Part shown: in pieces, positions 23,386 to 32,003 of the stretch | Numbering within the stretch: the stretch's first letter is position 1 | Layout of the letters: every line of letters starts with the position of its first letter | From: Mucilaginibacter gilvus | GTDB lineage: Bacteria > Bacteroidota > Bacteroidia > Sphingobacteriales > Sphingobacteriaceae | DNA length: 64,000 bases | NCBI RefSeq assembly: GCF_004054195.1 | Contig: NZ_SBIW01000030.1 | Location: forward strand, 1 to 64,000 | Reading direction: 5' to 3' | Notes under the pieces: generated by a model | The model's database searches: none | What the model was told of the DNA's origin: nothing | Seen by the model: the letters and a program-made list of their open reading frames with translations, nothing else | Translations under genes and position numbers: made by a program

Positions 23386-24785
23386 ACGAAGTAACCTTAG
23401 AAGAATTAAAAGCCATCCCCGTATTAAGCGAGGTGCCCGATGAGCAATTGCAATGGTTTATGGATGCCGGCGAAATTGTGACCTTTGAGGAAGGCGAGCG
23501 CGTATTTGAATTTGGCGACCCGGTAAGCATGACCACCGTTATATTGGAAGGTCGCATCCGAATCTGCGCTGTGCAGGGCGGCAAACTGCGCGAGATTGCC
23601 GTTATCCGCGAGCAGGGCATCACGGGTTACCTGCCATTCTCCCGGGCCAAGAAAACACCGGGCTTTGGCGAATGCGTTAAAAAATGCCGCATCTTTAGGG
23701 TGCCATCCGAGAAAATAAAAGAAGCAACCCAGCTCCACTACGAACTGACTGAAGCGCTGGTACATACCATGACCAGCCGCATCCGCGATTTTACATCGCT
23801 GCAGCAACAAAACGAAAAGATGTTTGCGCTGGGTAAACTATCGGCCGGGCTGGCACACGAGTTGAATAACCCCGCGGCAGCCATTAGCAGGGGGGCATCA
23901 TCTTTAAACGCGCAGATTCAAAACCTGCCGGCAATGTTTAAAGCTATAGTAAGCCTGAATATGACGCCCGAAAAGGTGGACACCATAAACGAGTTGTTGG
24001 TTACCCGCGCAAACCAAACCGATAGGCCGGTATTGAGCATGATGGATAAAGCCGACCGGGAAGATGATTTGGCTGATTGGCTGATGGACCACGAAATAAA
24101 AAAACTGGAATTTGCCGAAAACCTGGTCGATTTTGATTTTAAGCCCGAAGACCTGGATCACATGAACGCTTGCACGCCGGTATCGCAACAGTTAGAGATA
24201 GTGCTTGCCTGGGTGAATAATTACCTGCTGGCTACCAAAATGATAGCTGATATTAAGGAATCATCGCAGCGGGTATCGCAGCTGGTTACTTCGGTAAAGA
24301 ATTTTACGCACATGGATAGGGACAGCGATAAGCAACTGCTGGATATTCACACCGGCATCCGCAACACCCTTACCATGCTGGATTATAAATTAAAGAAAGG
24401 CAATATTAAATTAGCAGAAAATTTTGACCTGAACCTGCCGCAGGTAAAAGCAATGGCCGGCGAACTAAACCAGGTGTGGACAAACGTGATAGATAACGCT
24501 ATTGACGCCATGGAGGTAAACAACGGCGGCACACTGGAAATAAAAACCCGGCAAGACAGGCAGTTTGTGGAGATAACAATCAAGGATGATGGCCCCGGTA
24601 TACCCGAGGAAATGCAATCGCAGATCTTCGACCCGTTTTTTACCACCAAGGATATGGGCAAAGGTACCGGCCTGGGGCTGGATGTGGTTACCCGGATCAT
24701 CCGCCAGCACAACGGCACCGTAAAAGTACATTCGGTGCCCGGGAATACAGAATTTGTAATATGTTTCCCTATTAACGATGACTAA
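23382..24785 (+). CDS. Histidine kinase with an N-terminal cyclic-nucleotide-binding-like domain
   Basis: 467 residues from the ATG at 23382. Residues about 10-115 form a Crp-type beta-barrel (LQWFMDAGEIVTFEEGERVFEFGDPVSMTTVILEGRIRI). A HisKA-like helix pair follows with His159 in LSAGLAHELNNPAAAI, the HELNNP class of oxygen/redox kinases. After a helical middle comes a HATPase domain (ELNQVWTNVIDNAIDAM, KDDGPGIPEEMQSQIFDPFFTTKDMGKGTGLGL). It has no membrane segment. It lies between the globin and a response-regulator flavoprotein, which is its likely partner. Confidence 0.9.
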   Translation: MNEVTLEELKAIPVLSEVPDEQLQWFMDAGEIVTFEEGERVFEFGDPVSMTTVILEGRIRICAVQGGKLREIAVIREQGITGYLPFSRAKKTPGFGECVKKCRIFRVPSEKIKEATQLHYELTEALVHTMTSRIRDFTSLQQQNEKMFALGKLSAGLAHELNNPAAAISRGASSLNAQIQNLPAMFKAIVSLNMTPEKVDTINELLVTRANQTDRPVLSMMDKADREDDLADWLMDHEIKKLEFAENLVDFDFKPEDLDHMNACTPVSQQLEIVLAWVNNYLLATKMIADIKESSQRVSQLVTSVKNFTHMDRDSDKQLLDIHTGIRNTLTMLDYKLKKGNIKLAENFDLNLPQVKAMAGELNQVWTNVIDNAIDAMEVNNGGTLEIKTRQDRQFVEITIKDDGPGIPEEMQSQIFDPFFTTKDMGKGTGLGLDVVTRIIRQHNGTVKVHSVPGNTEFVICFPINDD

Positions 24786-24804
24786 TTAAGAATTTAAAAT
24801 CAAC

Positions 24805-26463
24805 ATGGATCAACCTATCATATTTGCTATTGACGACGACCCGCAGGTACTGCGGGCCATTACGCGAGACCTGAAGAACCATTACCGTCAGGACTACCGC
24901 ATTCTGAGCACAACCTCCGTTAAGGAGGCATTAGACAGCCTGCTGGAATTAAAGAACAAAGGCGAGGTGGTTGCAATGTTTGTATCAGACCAGCGCATGC
25001 CGGAGATGGAGGGAATAGACTTTTTGTGCAAAGCCCTCTCCTTTTTCCCTCATGCTAAACGGGTGTTGCTTACCGCGTATGCCGATACCGATGCAGCTAT
25101 TAAGGCTATTAACGATGTAAAGCTGGATTATTACCTCACCAAACCCTGGGATCCACCCGAGGAAAAACTGTACCCGGTAATAACCGATATGCTGGAAGAC
25201 TGGCAGGGCCATTACCGCCCCGATTTTAAAGGTATTAAAGTTATCGGTTACCAGTTTTCGCCCAAATCGCACGATATTAAAGAGTTTTTATCTGGCTACC
25301 TGGTCCCGTACTTATGGCTGGATGCGAACTCAGAAGAAGCAAAAAAACTATCAGAATTAAACAAACTGGAAGCTAAGGACCTGCCAGCGATAATCTTCGC
25401 GGACGGCACATTGCTGAAAACGCCAACGGTAAAAGATATAGCAACCAAAATTGGCCTCAGCCAGTCGGCCAAGAATGAATTATATGACGTGGTGATTATT
25501 GGTGCCGGGCCGGCAGGTTTGGCGGCATCGGTTTACGGCTCATCCGAAGGGCTGAAAACCTTGCTGATAGAACGAAAAGTACCCGGCGGGCAGGCGGGCA
25601 CCAGTTCAAGGATAGAGAATTACCTTGGTTTCCCGGCAGGCTTAAGCGGTGCGGATCTTACACGCAGGGCCATTACACAATCTACCCGTTTTGGTACCGA
25701 TTTTTTGTCGCCCCAATCTGTAAAAGAAATTAGGCTGAAAGATAATTACAAAACCGTTGTGATGGATGACAATACCGAGGTGTTGACCAAGTCGGTTGTG
25801 ATTACCACAGGGGTAGATTACCGCCAGCTCACCACGCCCGGGATAGAAAAATTTACGGGCGCGGGTATCTACTACGGTGCCGCCATGACGGAGGCCGCCA
25901 GTTGCAAAGATGCCAACGTATACATTGTAGGCGGAGGCAATTCGGCAGGGCAGGCGGCCATGTACCTATCTAAATTTGCTAAACAGGTTTTTATATTGAT
26001 AAGGAAGGAAAGTTTGGCCGCTACCATGTCATCCTACCTTATCGACCAGATAGGCGGGGTAAGCAACATTACGCTGATGCCCTGCAGCGAAATTACCGAA
26101 GCTAAAGGCGACACCCGTCTGCAACAATTGGACATAAAAAACTTGGATAACGGCGAAAGCAGCACCGTTGATGCCGATGCGCTTTACATATTTATAGGCG
26201 CGAAGCCCTTTACCGATTGGCTGGGCAAGGCGGTTATTAAAAACGATAAAGGCTTTGTAGAAACCGGCCGGGACCTGAACAGCTGCCAGGATTTTGAGAA
26301 GATGTGGAAGTCGAACCGCGACCCATATTTGCTGGAAACCAGTATCCCCGGCATATTTGCCGCCGGTGATGTACGCGCCGGCGCTATGAACCGTGTAGCA
26401 TCCGCCGTAGGCGAAGGCTCCATGGCAATAAGCTTTGTGCATAAATATTTAAGCGAGATATAA
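24805..26463 (+). CDS. Response regulator fused to a thioredoxin-reductase-like flavoprotein
   Basis: 552 residues. Receiver domain at 5-125 with the acidic pair near residue 10, phosphoacceptor Asp62 (VSDQRMPEM), Thr90 and Lys113. A thioredoxin-fold segment without cysteines is at about 143-218 (GIKVIGYQFSPKSHDIKEFL). A pyridine-nucleotide oxidoreductase module is at 226-552, with FAD motif GAGPAG (233-238), NADPH motif GGGNSAGQAA (376-385) and the C-terminal FAADVR-like GIFAAGDVRAG. The redox CxxC of true thioredoxin reductase is absent; the site reads YYGAAMTEA. It cannot be a standard disulfide reductase. It is 19 bases behind the kinase. Confidence 0.92.
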   Translation: MDQPIIFAIDDDPQVLRAITRDLKNHYRQDYRILSTTSVKEALDSLLELKNKGEVVAMFVSDQRMPEMEGIDFLCKALSFFPHAKRVLLTAYADTDAAIKAINDVKLDYYLTKPWDPPEEKLYPVITDMLEDWQGHYRPDFKGIKVIGYQFSPKSHDIKEFLSGYLVPYLWLDANSEEAKKLSELNKLEAKDLPAIIFADGTLLKTPTVKDIATKIGLSQSAKNELYDVVIIGAGPAGLAASVYGSSEGLKTLLIERKVPGGQAGTSSRIENYLGFPAGLSGADLTRRAITQSTRFGTDFLSPQSVKEIRLKDNYKTVVMDDNTEVLTKSVVITTGVDYRQLTTPGIEKFTGAGIYYGAAMTEAASCKDANVYIVGGGNSAGQAAMYLSKFAKQVFILIRKESLAATMSSYLIDQIGGVSNITLMPCSEITEAKGDTRLQQLDIKNLDNGESSTVDADALYIFIGAKPFTDWLGKAVIKNDKGFVETGRDLNSCQDFEKMWKSNRDPYLLETSIPGIFAAGDVRAGAMNRVASAVGEGSMAISFVHKYLSEI

Positions 26464-26582
26464 GGCGTTACCTTTGATAAAATATAATTGACTGATTTAA
26501 AGCCTGTTGTTTTGTAAGGCGGCATTTTAAGGCAACTATTAGTTGTAGTACTTCGTAATCATCATTATAAACCCCCTATAAA

Positions 26583-27314
26583 ATGAAAAGAAAATTATTT
26601 AACCTTGGTTTGGTAGCTTTTATAGCTTTAGCCGTATCGTCTTGTAAAAAAGATAGCACCAGTACCGGCGCTTCAGCCACGTCGGAAATGACATTCGCTG
26701 TTAGTCCGGATAACCCTACTACCACGCTGGATGCAGTAGGCGGTCCGCAGGTACAAAGTACAGGCACAACCGCAATAACGGCGGGCGTTACATGGACATC
26801 AGGCATCGCCAACATTGCCCACTTTAAATTGGAAGCCAAAAAGAACGGCGTGGAGAAAGAAATTTCTACCAGCAATTTAACCAATGTTGACCTGTTTGCT
26901 GCCGTACCGGCGTTTGTGAAAGCCAACGTGGATACCGGCACTTATAAAGAAATAGAACTGCGCATCCTGCTGGTGAAATCTACCGGCACCGATATTCCCT
27001 TGACGCTAAAAGGCACTTTTACCAGCAAAGGCGGCGCGGTGGTGCCCATCCAGTACGAATTTAACGAGGATGCCCTTATTAAACTCGAAGCAGAGAACGT
27101 TACGATTGATGGTACAAATAACGTAACCGCCGGCACCAATATCCATTTAAATAAATTGCTTTTCGGTCTCACCTCTGCGCAAATTGATGCCGCCACCCGT
27201 ACTAGCGGCACTATTATCATCAGCAGCAGCAGCAACCCTATACTTTATGCACATATTAAATTAAACGTACTGTTAGCATTTGCTGCCAGGCATTTCGAGA
27301 AACATCATAAGTAA
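26583..27314 (+). CDS. Hypothetical lipoprotein
   Basis: 243 residues with a lipoprotein signal (MKRKLFNLGLVAFIALAVSSC, Cys21) followed by a Ser/Thr-rich linker. The mature part is beta-rich and has a DUF4382-like feel (IELRILLVKSTGTDIPLTLKGTFTSKGGAVVPIQYEF), but I cannot assign a family with confidence. It has its own strong terminator and stands alone on its strand. Confidence 0.7.
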   Translation: MKRKLFNLGLVAFIALAVSSCKKDSTSTGASATSEMTFAVSPDNPTTTLDAVGGPQVQSTGTTAITAGVTWTSGIANIAHFKLEAKKNGVEKEISTSNLTNVDLFAAVPAFVKANVDTGTYKEIELRILLVKSTGTDIPLTLKGTFTSKGGAVVPIQYEFNEDALIKLEAENVTIDGTNNVTAGTNIHLNKLLFGLTSAQIDAATRTSGTIIISSSSNPILYAHIKLNVLLAFAARHFEKHHK

Positions 27315-27685
27315 TATATTAATCAACCCCAACAAGAAATGCTCCGTTAGCGGGGCATTTCTTGTTTTAACCGGATCCTGTCTTAAACTTTCCGGACTAA
27401 ATGGCGTTATTATGGTGCTACGCAAGGCTCCTTATGGCCGCTGGGCAATTATAAATTTTTAGAAGATCCTCAGGCTGTTTTTAACGGATAATTACACGGG
27501 CAATTTTTCGCCTTAAATTATCGTCGTTTTAACATTTTATATTTTTTATAATATTAAACTTGTATTAATTACCCTATTTTTTTCATAATTTACCAAAAAA
27601 AATGCGAGTTTGATATGGTTATTCATTATAATTACAATCGTATAGCCTGTTTCTGTGATATTTTTATGCAATAAGGAGAAGTTTT
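27315..27685. other. Intergenic region before the Anbu operon
   Basis: It contains the lipoprotein terminator at its left end, then about 300 bases of very AT-rich sequence that should hold the promoter of the ATP-grasp operon. An AAGGAG ribosome binding site stands at 27674-27679, ahead of the ATG at 27686. Confidence 0.55.
27333..27370 (+). terminator. Rho-independent terminator
   Basis: A 14-bp stem (27333-27346 with 27351-27364, one G-T pair) and a TTAG loop, followed by TTTTAA. It lies 19 bases after the lipoprotein stop. Confidence 0.9.
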
Positions 27686-29134
27686 ATGTACAAATCGCAA
27701 CATTTTAAAAAATATAATCTAATAAATGGCGTATGGGACGAAATGTACAATCAAAACAGCATTGTTCGAGACCATTATCAAAAAGTAATTGAATATCTGG
27801 CCAAGGAATCGCCGGATGATCTCAATAAAAAAGAGGAACTGGCCAAAAGGCTCTTCATGACCCAGGGTATCACCTTTACCGTTTACAATAGCGGCGAGGG
27901 TATCGAGAAGATCTTTCCGTTCGATATTATTCCACGCATCATCACCGCTGCGGAATGGGCGTTTGTGGAAAAAGGTATCAAGCAGCGCCTTACCGCGCTC
28001 AACTTATTCCTGAAGGATATTTACCACAACCAGTTTATTATTAAGGACGGCATTGTGCCGATAGATATCATTTACTCCTGCCCTCATTTCCTGCGCGAAA
28101 TGTACCAGGTGGATGTACCTTACGATGTATATGTCCACATTGCCGGTATCGACCTGATCCGCGACCACGATGGTACGTTTTATGTGCTGGAGGATAACCT
28201 GCGCACCCCATCGGGCGTAAGCTATATGCTGGAGAACCGCGAAATAACCAAACGTTTGTTTCCGGATCTGCTACCGAATTGCAACGTGCGTAGTGTTACC
28301 GAATACCCTTCTCTTTTGTATAAAAACCTTTTATCGTTATCGCCAAGGCAGATCAGTAACCCGACCATTGTATTACTGAGCCCGGGGATTTATAACTCCG
28401 CGTATTTTGAGCATACTACCCTTGCCCGTTTAATGGGCGTGGAACTGGTAGAAGGGCGTGATCTGGTGGTGAACAATCACAAGGTTTATATGAAAACCAC
28501 TACCGGCTTGCAACAGATAGATGTGATCTACCGCCGGGTTGATGACGAGTTTTTAGATCCATTGGTGTTTAACCCCAACAGTGTGCTGGGCGTTGCAGGC
28601 TTGATGGGTGCTTACCGTAAAGGCAATGTGGCTATTGTAAACGCGATAGGCAATGGCGTAGCGGATGATAAGGCGACGTACATTTACGTGCCCGATATGA
28701 TCAAATATTACCTTAACGAAGAGCCTATACTAAAGAATGTACCTACCCATCGACTGAGCGATCCGGACGAACGCGAGCATGTTTTCAAAAACATCAACAC
28801 CATGGTGGTGAAGAAAACCAACGGCAGCGGCGGTTATGGCATGCTGATGGGCCATGCATCTACGGAGGAAGAAATTGAAGATTATAAGCTGGAGATATTA
28901 AAGGACCCACGCAATTTTATCGCGCAGCCAACCATTAGCTTATCGGCAGCACCATGTTATATCGGCGGCATATTACAGCCAAGGCGGATAGACCTTCGCC
29001 CGTATGCGTTATGCGGCCCGGATGGCATTGAGATAGTGCCCGGCGGCTTAACCCGTGTTGCACTTACCGAGGGCTCGCTGGTAGTAAACAGCTCGCAGGG
29101 CGGCGGCAGCAAGGATACGTGGGTGCTTTCCTAA
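27686..29134 (+). CDS. Circularly permuted ATP-grasp protein (Anbu cluster)
   Basis: 482 residues of the CP_ATPgrasp type: MYNQNSIVRDHYQKVIEYL, FDIIPRIITAAEWAFVEKGIKQRL, FYVLEDNLRTPSGVSYMLENRE, GNGVADDKATYIYVPDMIKYYL, VVKKTNGSGGYGMLMG and a C-terminal RRIDLRPYALCG. ATP-grasp enzymes join carboxylates to amines, so this is predicted to be an amide/peptide ligase. It is first in a five-gene run with alpha-E, transglutaminase and Anbu proteins, the conserved association described for bacterial amidoligase systems. A good ribosome binding site precedes the ATG. Confidence 0.92.
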   Translation: MYKSQHFKKYNLINGVWDEMYNQNSIVRDHYQKVIEYLAKESPDDLNKKEELAKRLFMTQGITFTVYNSGEGIEKIFPFDIIPRIITAAEWAFVEKGIKQRLTALNLFLKDIYHNQFIIKDGIVPIDIIYSCPHFLREMYQVDVPYDVYVHIAGIDLIRDHDGTFYVLEDNLRTPSGVSYMLENREITKRLFPDLLPNCNVRSVTEYPSLLYKNLLSLSPRQISNPTIVLLSPGIYNSAYFEHTTLARLMGVELVEGRDLVVNNHKVYMKTTTGLQQIDVIYRRVDDEFLDPLVFNPNSVLGVAGLMGAYRKGNVAIVNAIGNGVADDKATYIYVPDMIKYYLNEEPILKNVPTHRLSDPDEREHVFKNINTMVVKKTNGSGGYGMLMGHASTEEEIEDYKLEILKDPRNFIAQPTISLSAAPCYIGGILQPRRIDLRPYALCGPDGIEIVPGGLTRVALTEGSLVVNSSQGGGSKDTWVLS

Positions 29135-29223
29135 AAGAAGCAAGAAATAAGAAGCAAGAATCAAGACAGACAAAAAAAGTAAATTCGAAATTGAACATTC
29201 GATATTCGAAATAAAGAGACAAT

Positions 29224-30159
29224 ATGTTAAGCAGGGTAGCAGCAAGTTTTTATTGGTTAAGCCGGTACATCGAGCGGAGTGATGGGATCTTAAGGATGCT
29301 GAAGATCAACTATAATTCCTCCCAGGATTCTACCGAGGGGTTTACATGGGCCCCCGTTATCCGTATATCCTCGGGTTTGGATGAGGAGTTGGAAGAAAAA
29401 TTGGGAAATGATAGTCGCACGGTTTTGCGCTATATGATTACTGATAAGAGTAACCAGAACTCCATCCTCAACATCATCACCTTTGCGCGGGAAAACGCCC
29501 GCAGTGTACAGGAGCATATCCCGAAAGATCTTTGGCAATGCCTAAACGAGTATTACCACACCGTTAAAGATCCCAAACTGGACATCCGCCTGCAAAAGGA
29601 GGATCCCATTACGGTGCTGGATGTTATTATTAAACAGGTGATGCTTTATTACGGCACCGCCGAAATTACCATGGAGCGTGGCCAGGGCCGGAGTTTTATG
29701 AATATTGGCAAGTATCTCGAGCGCTCTATCCAAAGCATCGATATCCTGGATATCAAATACAAGCCCGCTAACGCTAACCCAACTTTACTAACGGATATTA
29801 CTTACTGGAAACACCTTTTACTATCCATAGGCGGATACGAACTGTACCTAAAAACATACCGCGACGGTTTAGAAGCACAGAACGTAATTGAGCAGATTAT
29901 CTTAAATAACGACTTTCCGCGGTCCGTTATTTATTCGGTGAACAACATCCAACGGTATTTCGACAGGTTGAAGAACAACAGCAACGTGAACGATTACCGC
30001 GAGATCTCCTTCCAGATAGGGAAGCTGCAAAGCAATATCAAATACAGTTCGGTAAAAAGTATTACCAACCAGGGGCTGCATCAATTTTTAACGTTGATAA
30101 AAGATGACCTTTATAAAATTGGTAATTCGCTAAACGAATACTACTTTGCAAACTCCTAA
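29224..30159 (+). CDS. Alpha-E domain protein (DUF403)
   Basis: 311 residues, almost all helical, starting MLSRVAASFYWLSRYIERSDGILRMLKINYN, the family signature. Alpha-E proteins of unknown mechanism always accompany the permuted ATP-grasp proteins and transglutaminases and may form the scaffold or peptide acceptor. It lies 89 bases behind the ATP-grasp gene. Confidence 0.92.
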   Translation: MLSRVAASFYWLSRYIERSDGILRMLKINYNSSQDSTEGFTWAPVIRISSGLDEELEEKLGNDSRTVLRYMITDKSNQNSILNIITFARENARSVQEHIPKDLWQCLNEYYHTVKDPKLDIRLQKEDPITVLDVIIKQVMLYYGTAEITMERGQGRSFMNIGKYLERSIQSIDILDIKYKPANANPTLLTDITYWKHLLLSIGGYELYLKTYRDGLEAQNVIEQIILNNDFPRSVIYSVNNIQRYFDRLKNNSNVNDYREISFQIGKLQSNIKYSSVKSITNQGLHQFLTLIKDDLYKIGNSLNEYYFANS

Positions 30160-30182
30160 TTAACCAATTTGAAAATGAGTTG

Positions 30183-30234
30183 ATTTGAAGATTTGAAAAT
30201 GCCTTTTGCAGGGTTCATTTTCAAATCTTCAAAT
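30183..30234. repeat. Perfect 19-bp-stem hairpin inside the Anbu operon
   Basis: Arms 30183-30201 and 30216-30234 pair perfectly around a 14-nt loop. It sits in the gap between the alpha-E and transglutaminase genes. It may stabilise or attenuate the transcript, or be a copy of a dispersed genomic hairpin. Confidence 0.75.
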
Positions 30235-30267
30235 TACCAAATTTCCAAATTAAAACATTGATAAGCT

Positions 30268-31251
30268 ATGCCCGAATTTAAGATCCAGCACGTTACCAAA
30301 TACTCGTACGATAACCTTGTAAGAGATAGCGCCAATAAGATCATCCTGTTCCCGATAGTGGATATTTACCAGGATGTGCTGAAGCACGACCTTATTATTA
30401 CCGGGCACCCGCAGATAGACACTTATGTGGATTACTATGGTAACGAGGTAGGCAGTTTTACCTACACCGAGCCGCATAATATGCTGGTGATCAATTCGCA
30501 GGTATCGGTAAATACCCACCCCCGCCCTTTGCCAACAGACGCGGTAGATTCGATAGCGCAGTGGGACGAGTTATACAGCATTAAATACATTGTGCCTTAC
30601 ATCGATTTTTTAAAGCAGGAATACTTTGAAGGATTAAGCGAGCTGTTCCCGATAGTGGAGGGCGAACGCCAAACCAACGATACCCCTTACCGGGCCGCTT
30701 TAAAATTTACCGAATACGTTTATAAGAATTTTGAATACATAAAAGGTGTAACGACTGTGGAGACCACGCTCGATGAGATCTGGGCGCTTAAAGCCGGCGT
30801 TTGCCAGGATTTTGCGCACTTATTAATGGTAATGCTGCGGTTGGTAGGCATCCCGGCCCGCTATGTGAGCGGTTACATTTGCCCCAACCGCGATGGTATG
30901 CGTGGCGAAGGCGCAACCCACGCCTGGGCCGAAGCGTACCTGCCCGGTTACGGTTGGCTGGGTTTAGACCCAACCAACAATTGTTTAGCAAACGAAATGC
31001 ACGTGCGTTTGGCTGTAGGCCGCAACTTTAGCGACTGCTCGCCTGTGAAGGGCGTGTACAAAGGTTCGGCGAGGCATATATTGGAGGTATCAGTTTCGGT
31101 AGGTTACGAAGACGAAAGCGGTTTACCGCAGGAAAAAGATATATTTACCGTTTCAACATTTCCAACGCCCGAAAAAACTACCGTATCTCGCAATAGTTAT
31201 GAAAGGTATATGGAGATAATTCAGCAGCAGCAACAACAGCAGCAGCAATAA
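30268..31251 (+). CDS. Transglutaminase-like cysteine protein with a polyglutamine tail
   Basis: 327 residues. A bacterial transglutaminase N-terminal domain (MPEFKIQHVTKYSYDNLVRDSANKIILFP) precedes the catalytic core, with Cys179 (KAGVCQDFAH), His218 (GATHAWAEAYLPGYGWLGLDPTNN) and Asp234. The triad is complete, so it should be active as a transglutaminase or, reversed, a peptidase/amidase. The protein ends in nine Gln residues written as mixed CAG/CAA codons. It has no signal peptide, like the rest of the cluster. Confidence 0.92.
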   Translation: MPEFKIQHVTKYSYDNLVRDSANKIILFPIVDIYQDVLKHDLIITGHPQIDTYVDYYGNEVGSFTYTEPHNMLVINSQVSVNTHPRPLPTDAVDSIAQWDELYSIKYIVPYIDFLKQEYFEGLSELFPIVEGERQTNDTPYRAALKFTEYVYKNFEYIKGVTTVETTLDEIWALKAGVCQDFAHLLMVMLRLVGIPARYVSGYICPNRDGMRGEGATHAWAEAYLPGYGWLGLDPTNNCLANEMHVRLAVGRNFSDCSPVKGVYKGSARHILEVSVSVGYEDESGLPQEKDIFTVSTFPTPEKTTVSRNSYERYMEIIQQQQQQQQQ

Positions 31252-31276
31252 ACGGGATTGTAAACATATTTTTAGA

Positions 31277-31999
31277 ATGACTTACTGCTTAGGAATTAAG
31301 GTTAAAGAAGGATTAGTAGCTATAGCCGATACCCGCATTACTACAGGTACCGATACTACCATTAAAAAGAAGATCACCATTATTCAAAAGGAGCATTACT
31401 CGCTGTTTGTAATGACCAGCGGGCTGCGCTCGGTAAGGGACAAGGCCATTGTTTATTTCGACGAGTTGCTGGAGACCGAAGAATTTAGTAAGCTTTACCA
31501 AGCCGTAAACGCCTTTGGCCAACAGGTGCGCCGCGTTGCCGATGAAGACAGGGCAACACTGGAAAAGAATGGCTTTAAGTTCGATCTCCACACCATTATC
31601 GGCGGGCAGCTAAAAGATGATGAGGAACATAAATTATTCCTGCTTTATCCCGAAGGGAACTGGGTAGAACTTGGGCTTGGCGCACCGTTTGTAGTGATAG
31701 GCAACTCTGGGCATGGCAAGGCAATACTCAACCGTGTTTTGAATGAAGATTCGGACATGAAACTGGCGCTGAAGGCCGGGTTTTTATCCTTCGACAGCAC
31801 CCGTGTAAGCAGTAATAATGTAGATTTCCCGATTGATGTGGCACTGTATAAAAAAGGCACGTTTGAAATTATAGAACAACGTTTTACCCAAAAAGAAATG
31901 GCGGCGATATCCGACCAATGGGACGAGGAGCTAAAAAATGCCCTGGCAAATATACCGGGCGAATGGATGGATAAAGCGTTTAAAAAATTACCGGAATAG
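31277..31999 (+). CDS. Anbu: proteasome beta-subunit homologue
   Basis: 240 residues starting MTYCLGIKVKEGLVAIADTRITTGTD, the Anbu version of the proteasome beta fold. The catalytic Thr2 would be exposed when Met1 is removed. The HslV/beta-like core continues with LFVMTSGLRSVRDKA and a C-terminal half FDSTRVSSNNVDFPIDVALYKKGTFEI. Anbu forms open helical rings, and its substrate is not known. It sits 25 bases after the first transglutaminase and 4 bases before the second. Confidence 0.92.
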   Translation: MTYCLGIKVKEGLVAIADTRITTGTDTTIKKKITIIQKEHYSLFVMTSGLRSVRDKAIVYFDELLETEEFSKLYQAVNAFGQQVRRVADEDRATLEKNGFKFDLHTIIGGQLKDDEEHKLFLLYPEGNWVELGLGAPFVVIGNSGHGKAILNRVLNEDSDMKLALKAGFLSFDSTRVSSNNVDFPIDVALYKKGTFEIIEQRFTQKEMAAISDQWDEELKNALANIPGEWMDKAFKKLPE

Positions 32000-32003
32000 C
32001 ACA

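Noticed and set aside
24805..26463. Calling the response-regulator fusion a thioredoxin reductase (trxB)
   Set aside because: The redox-active CxxC is missing, so the enzymatic name would mislead.
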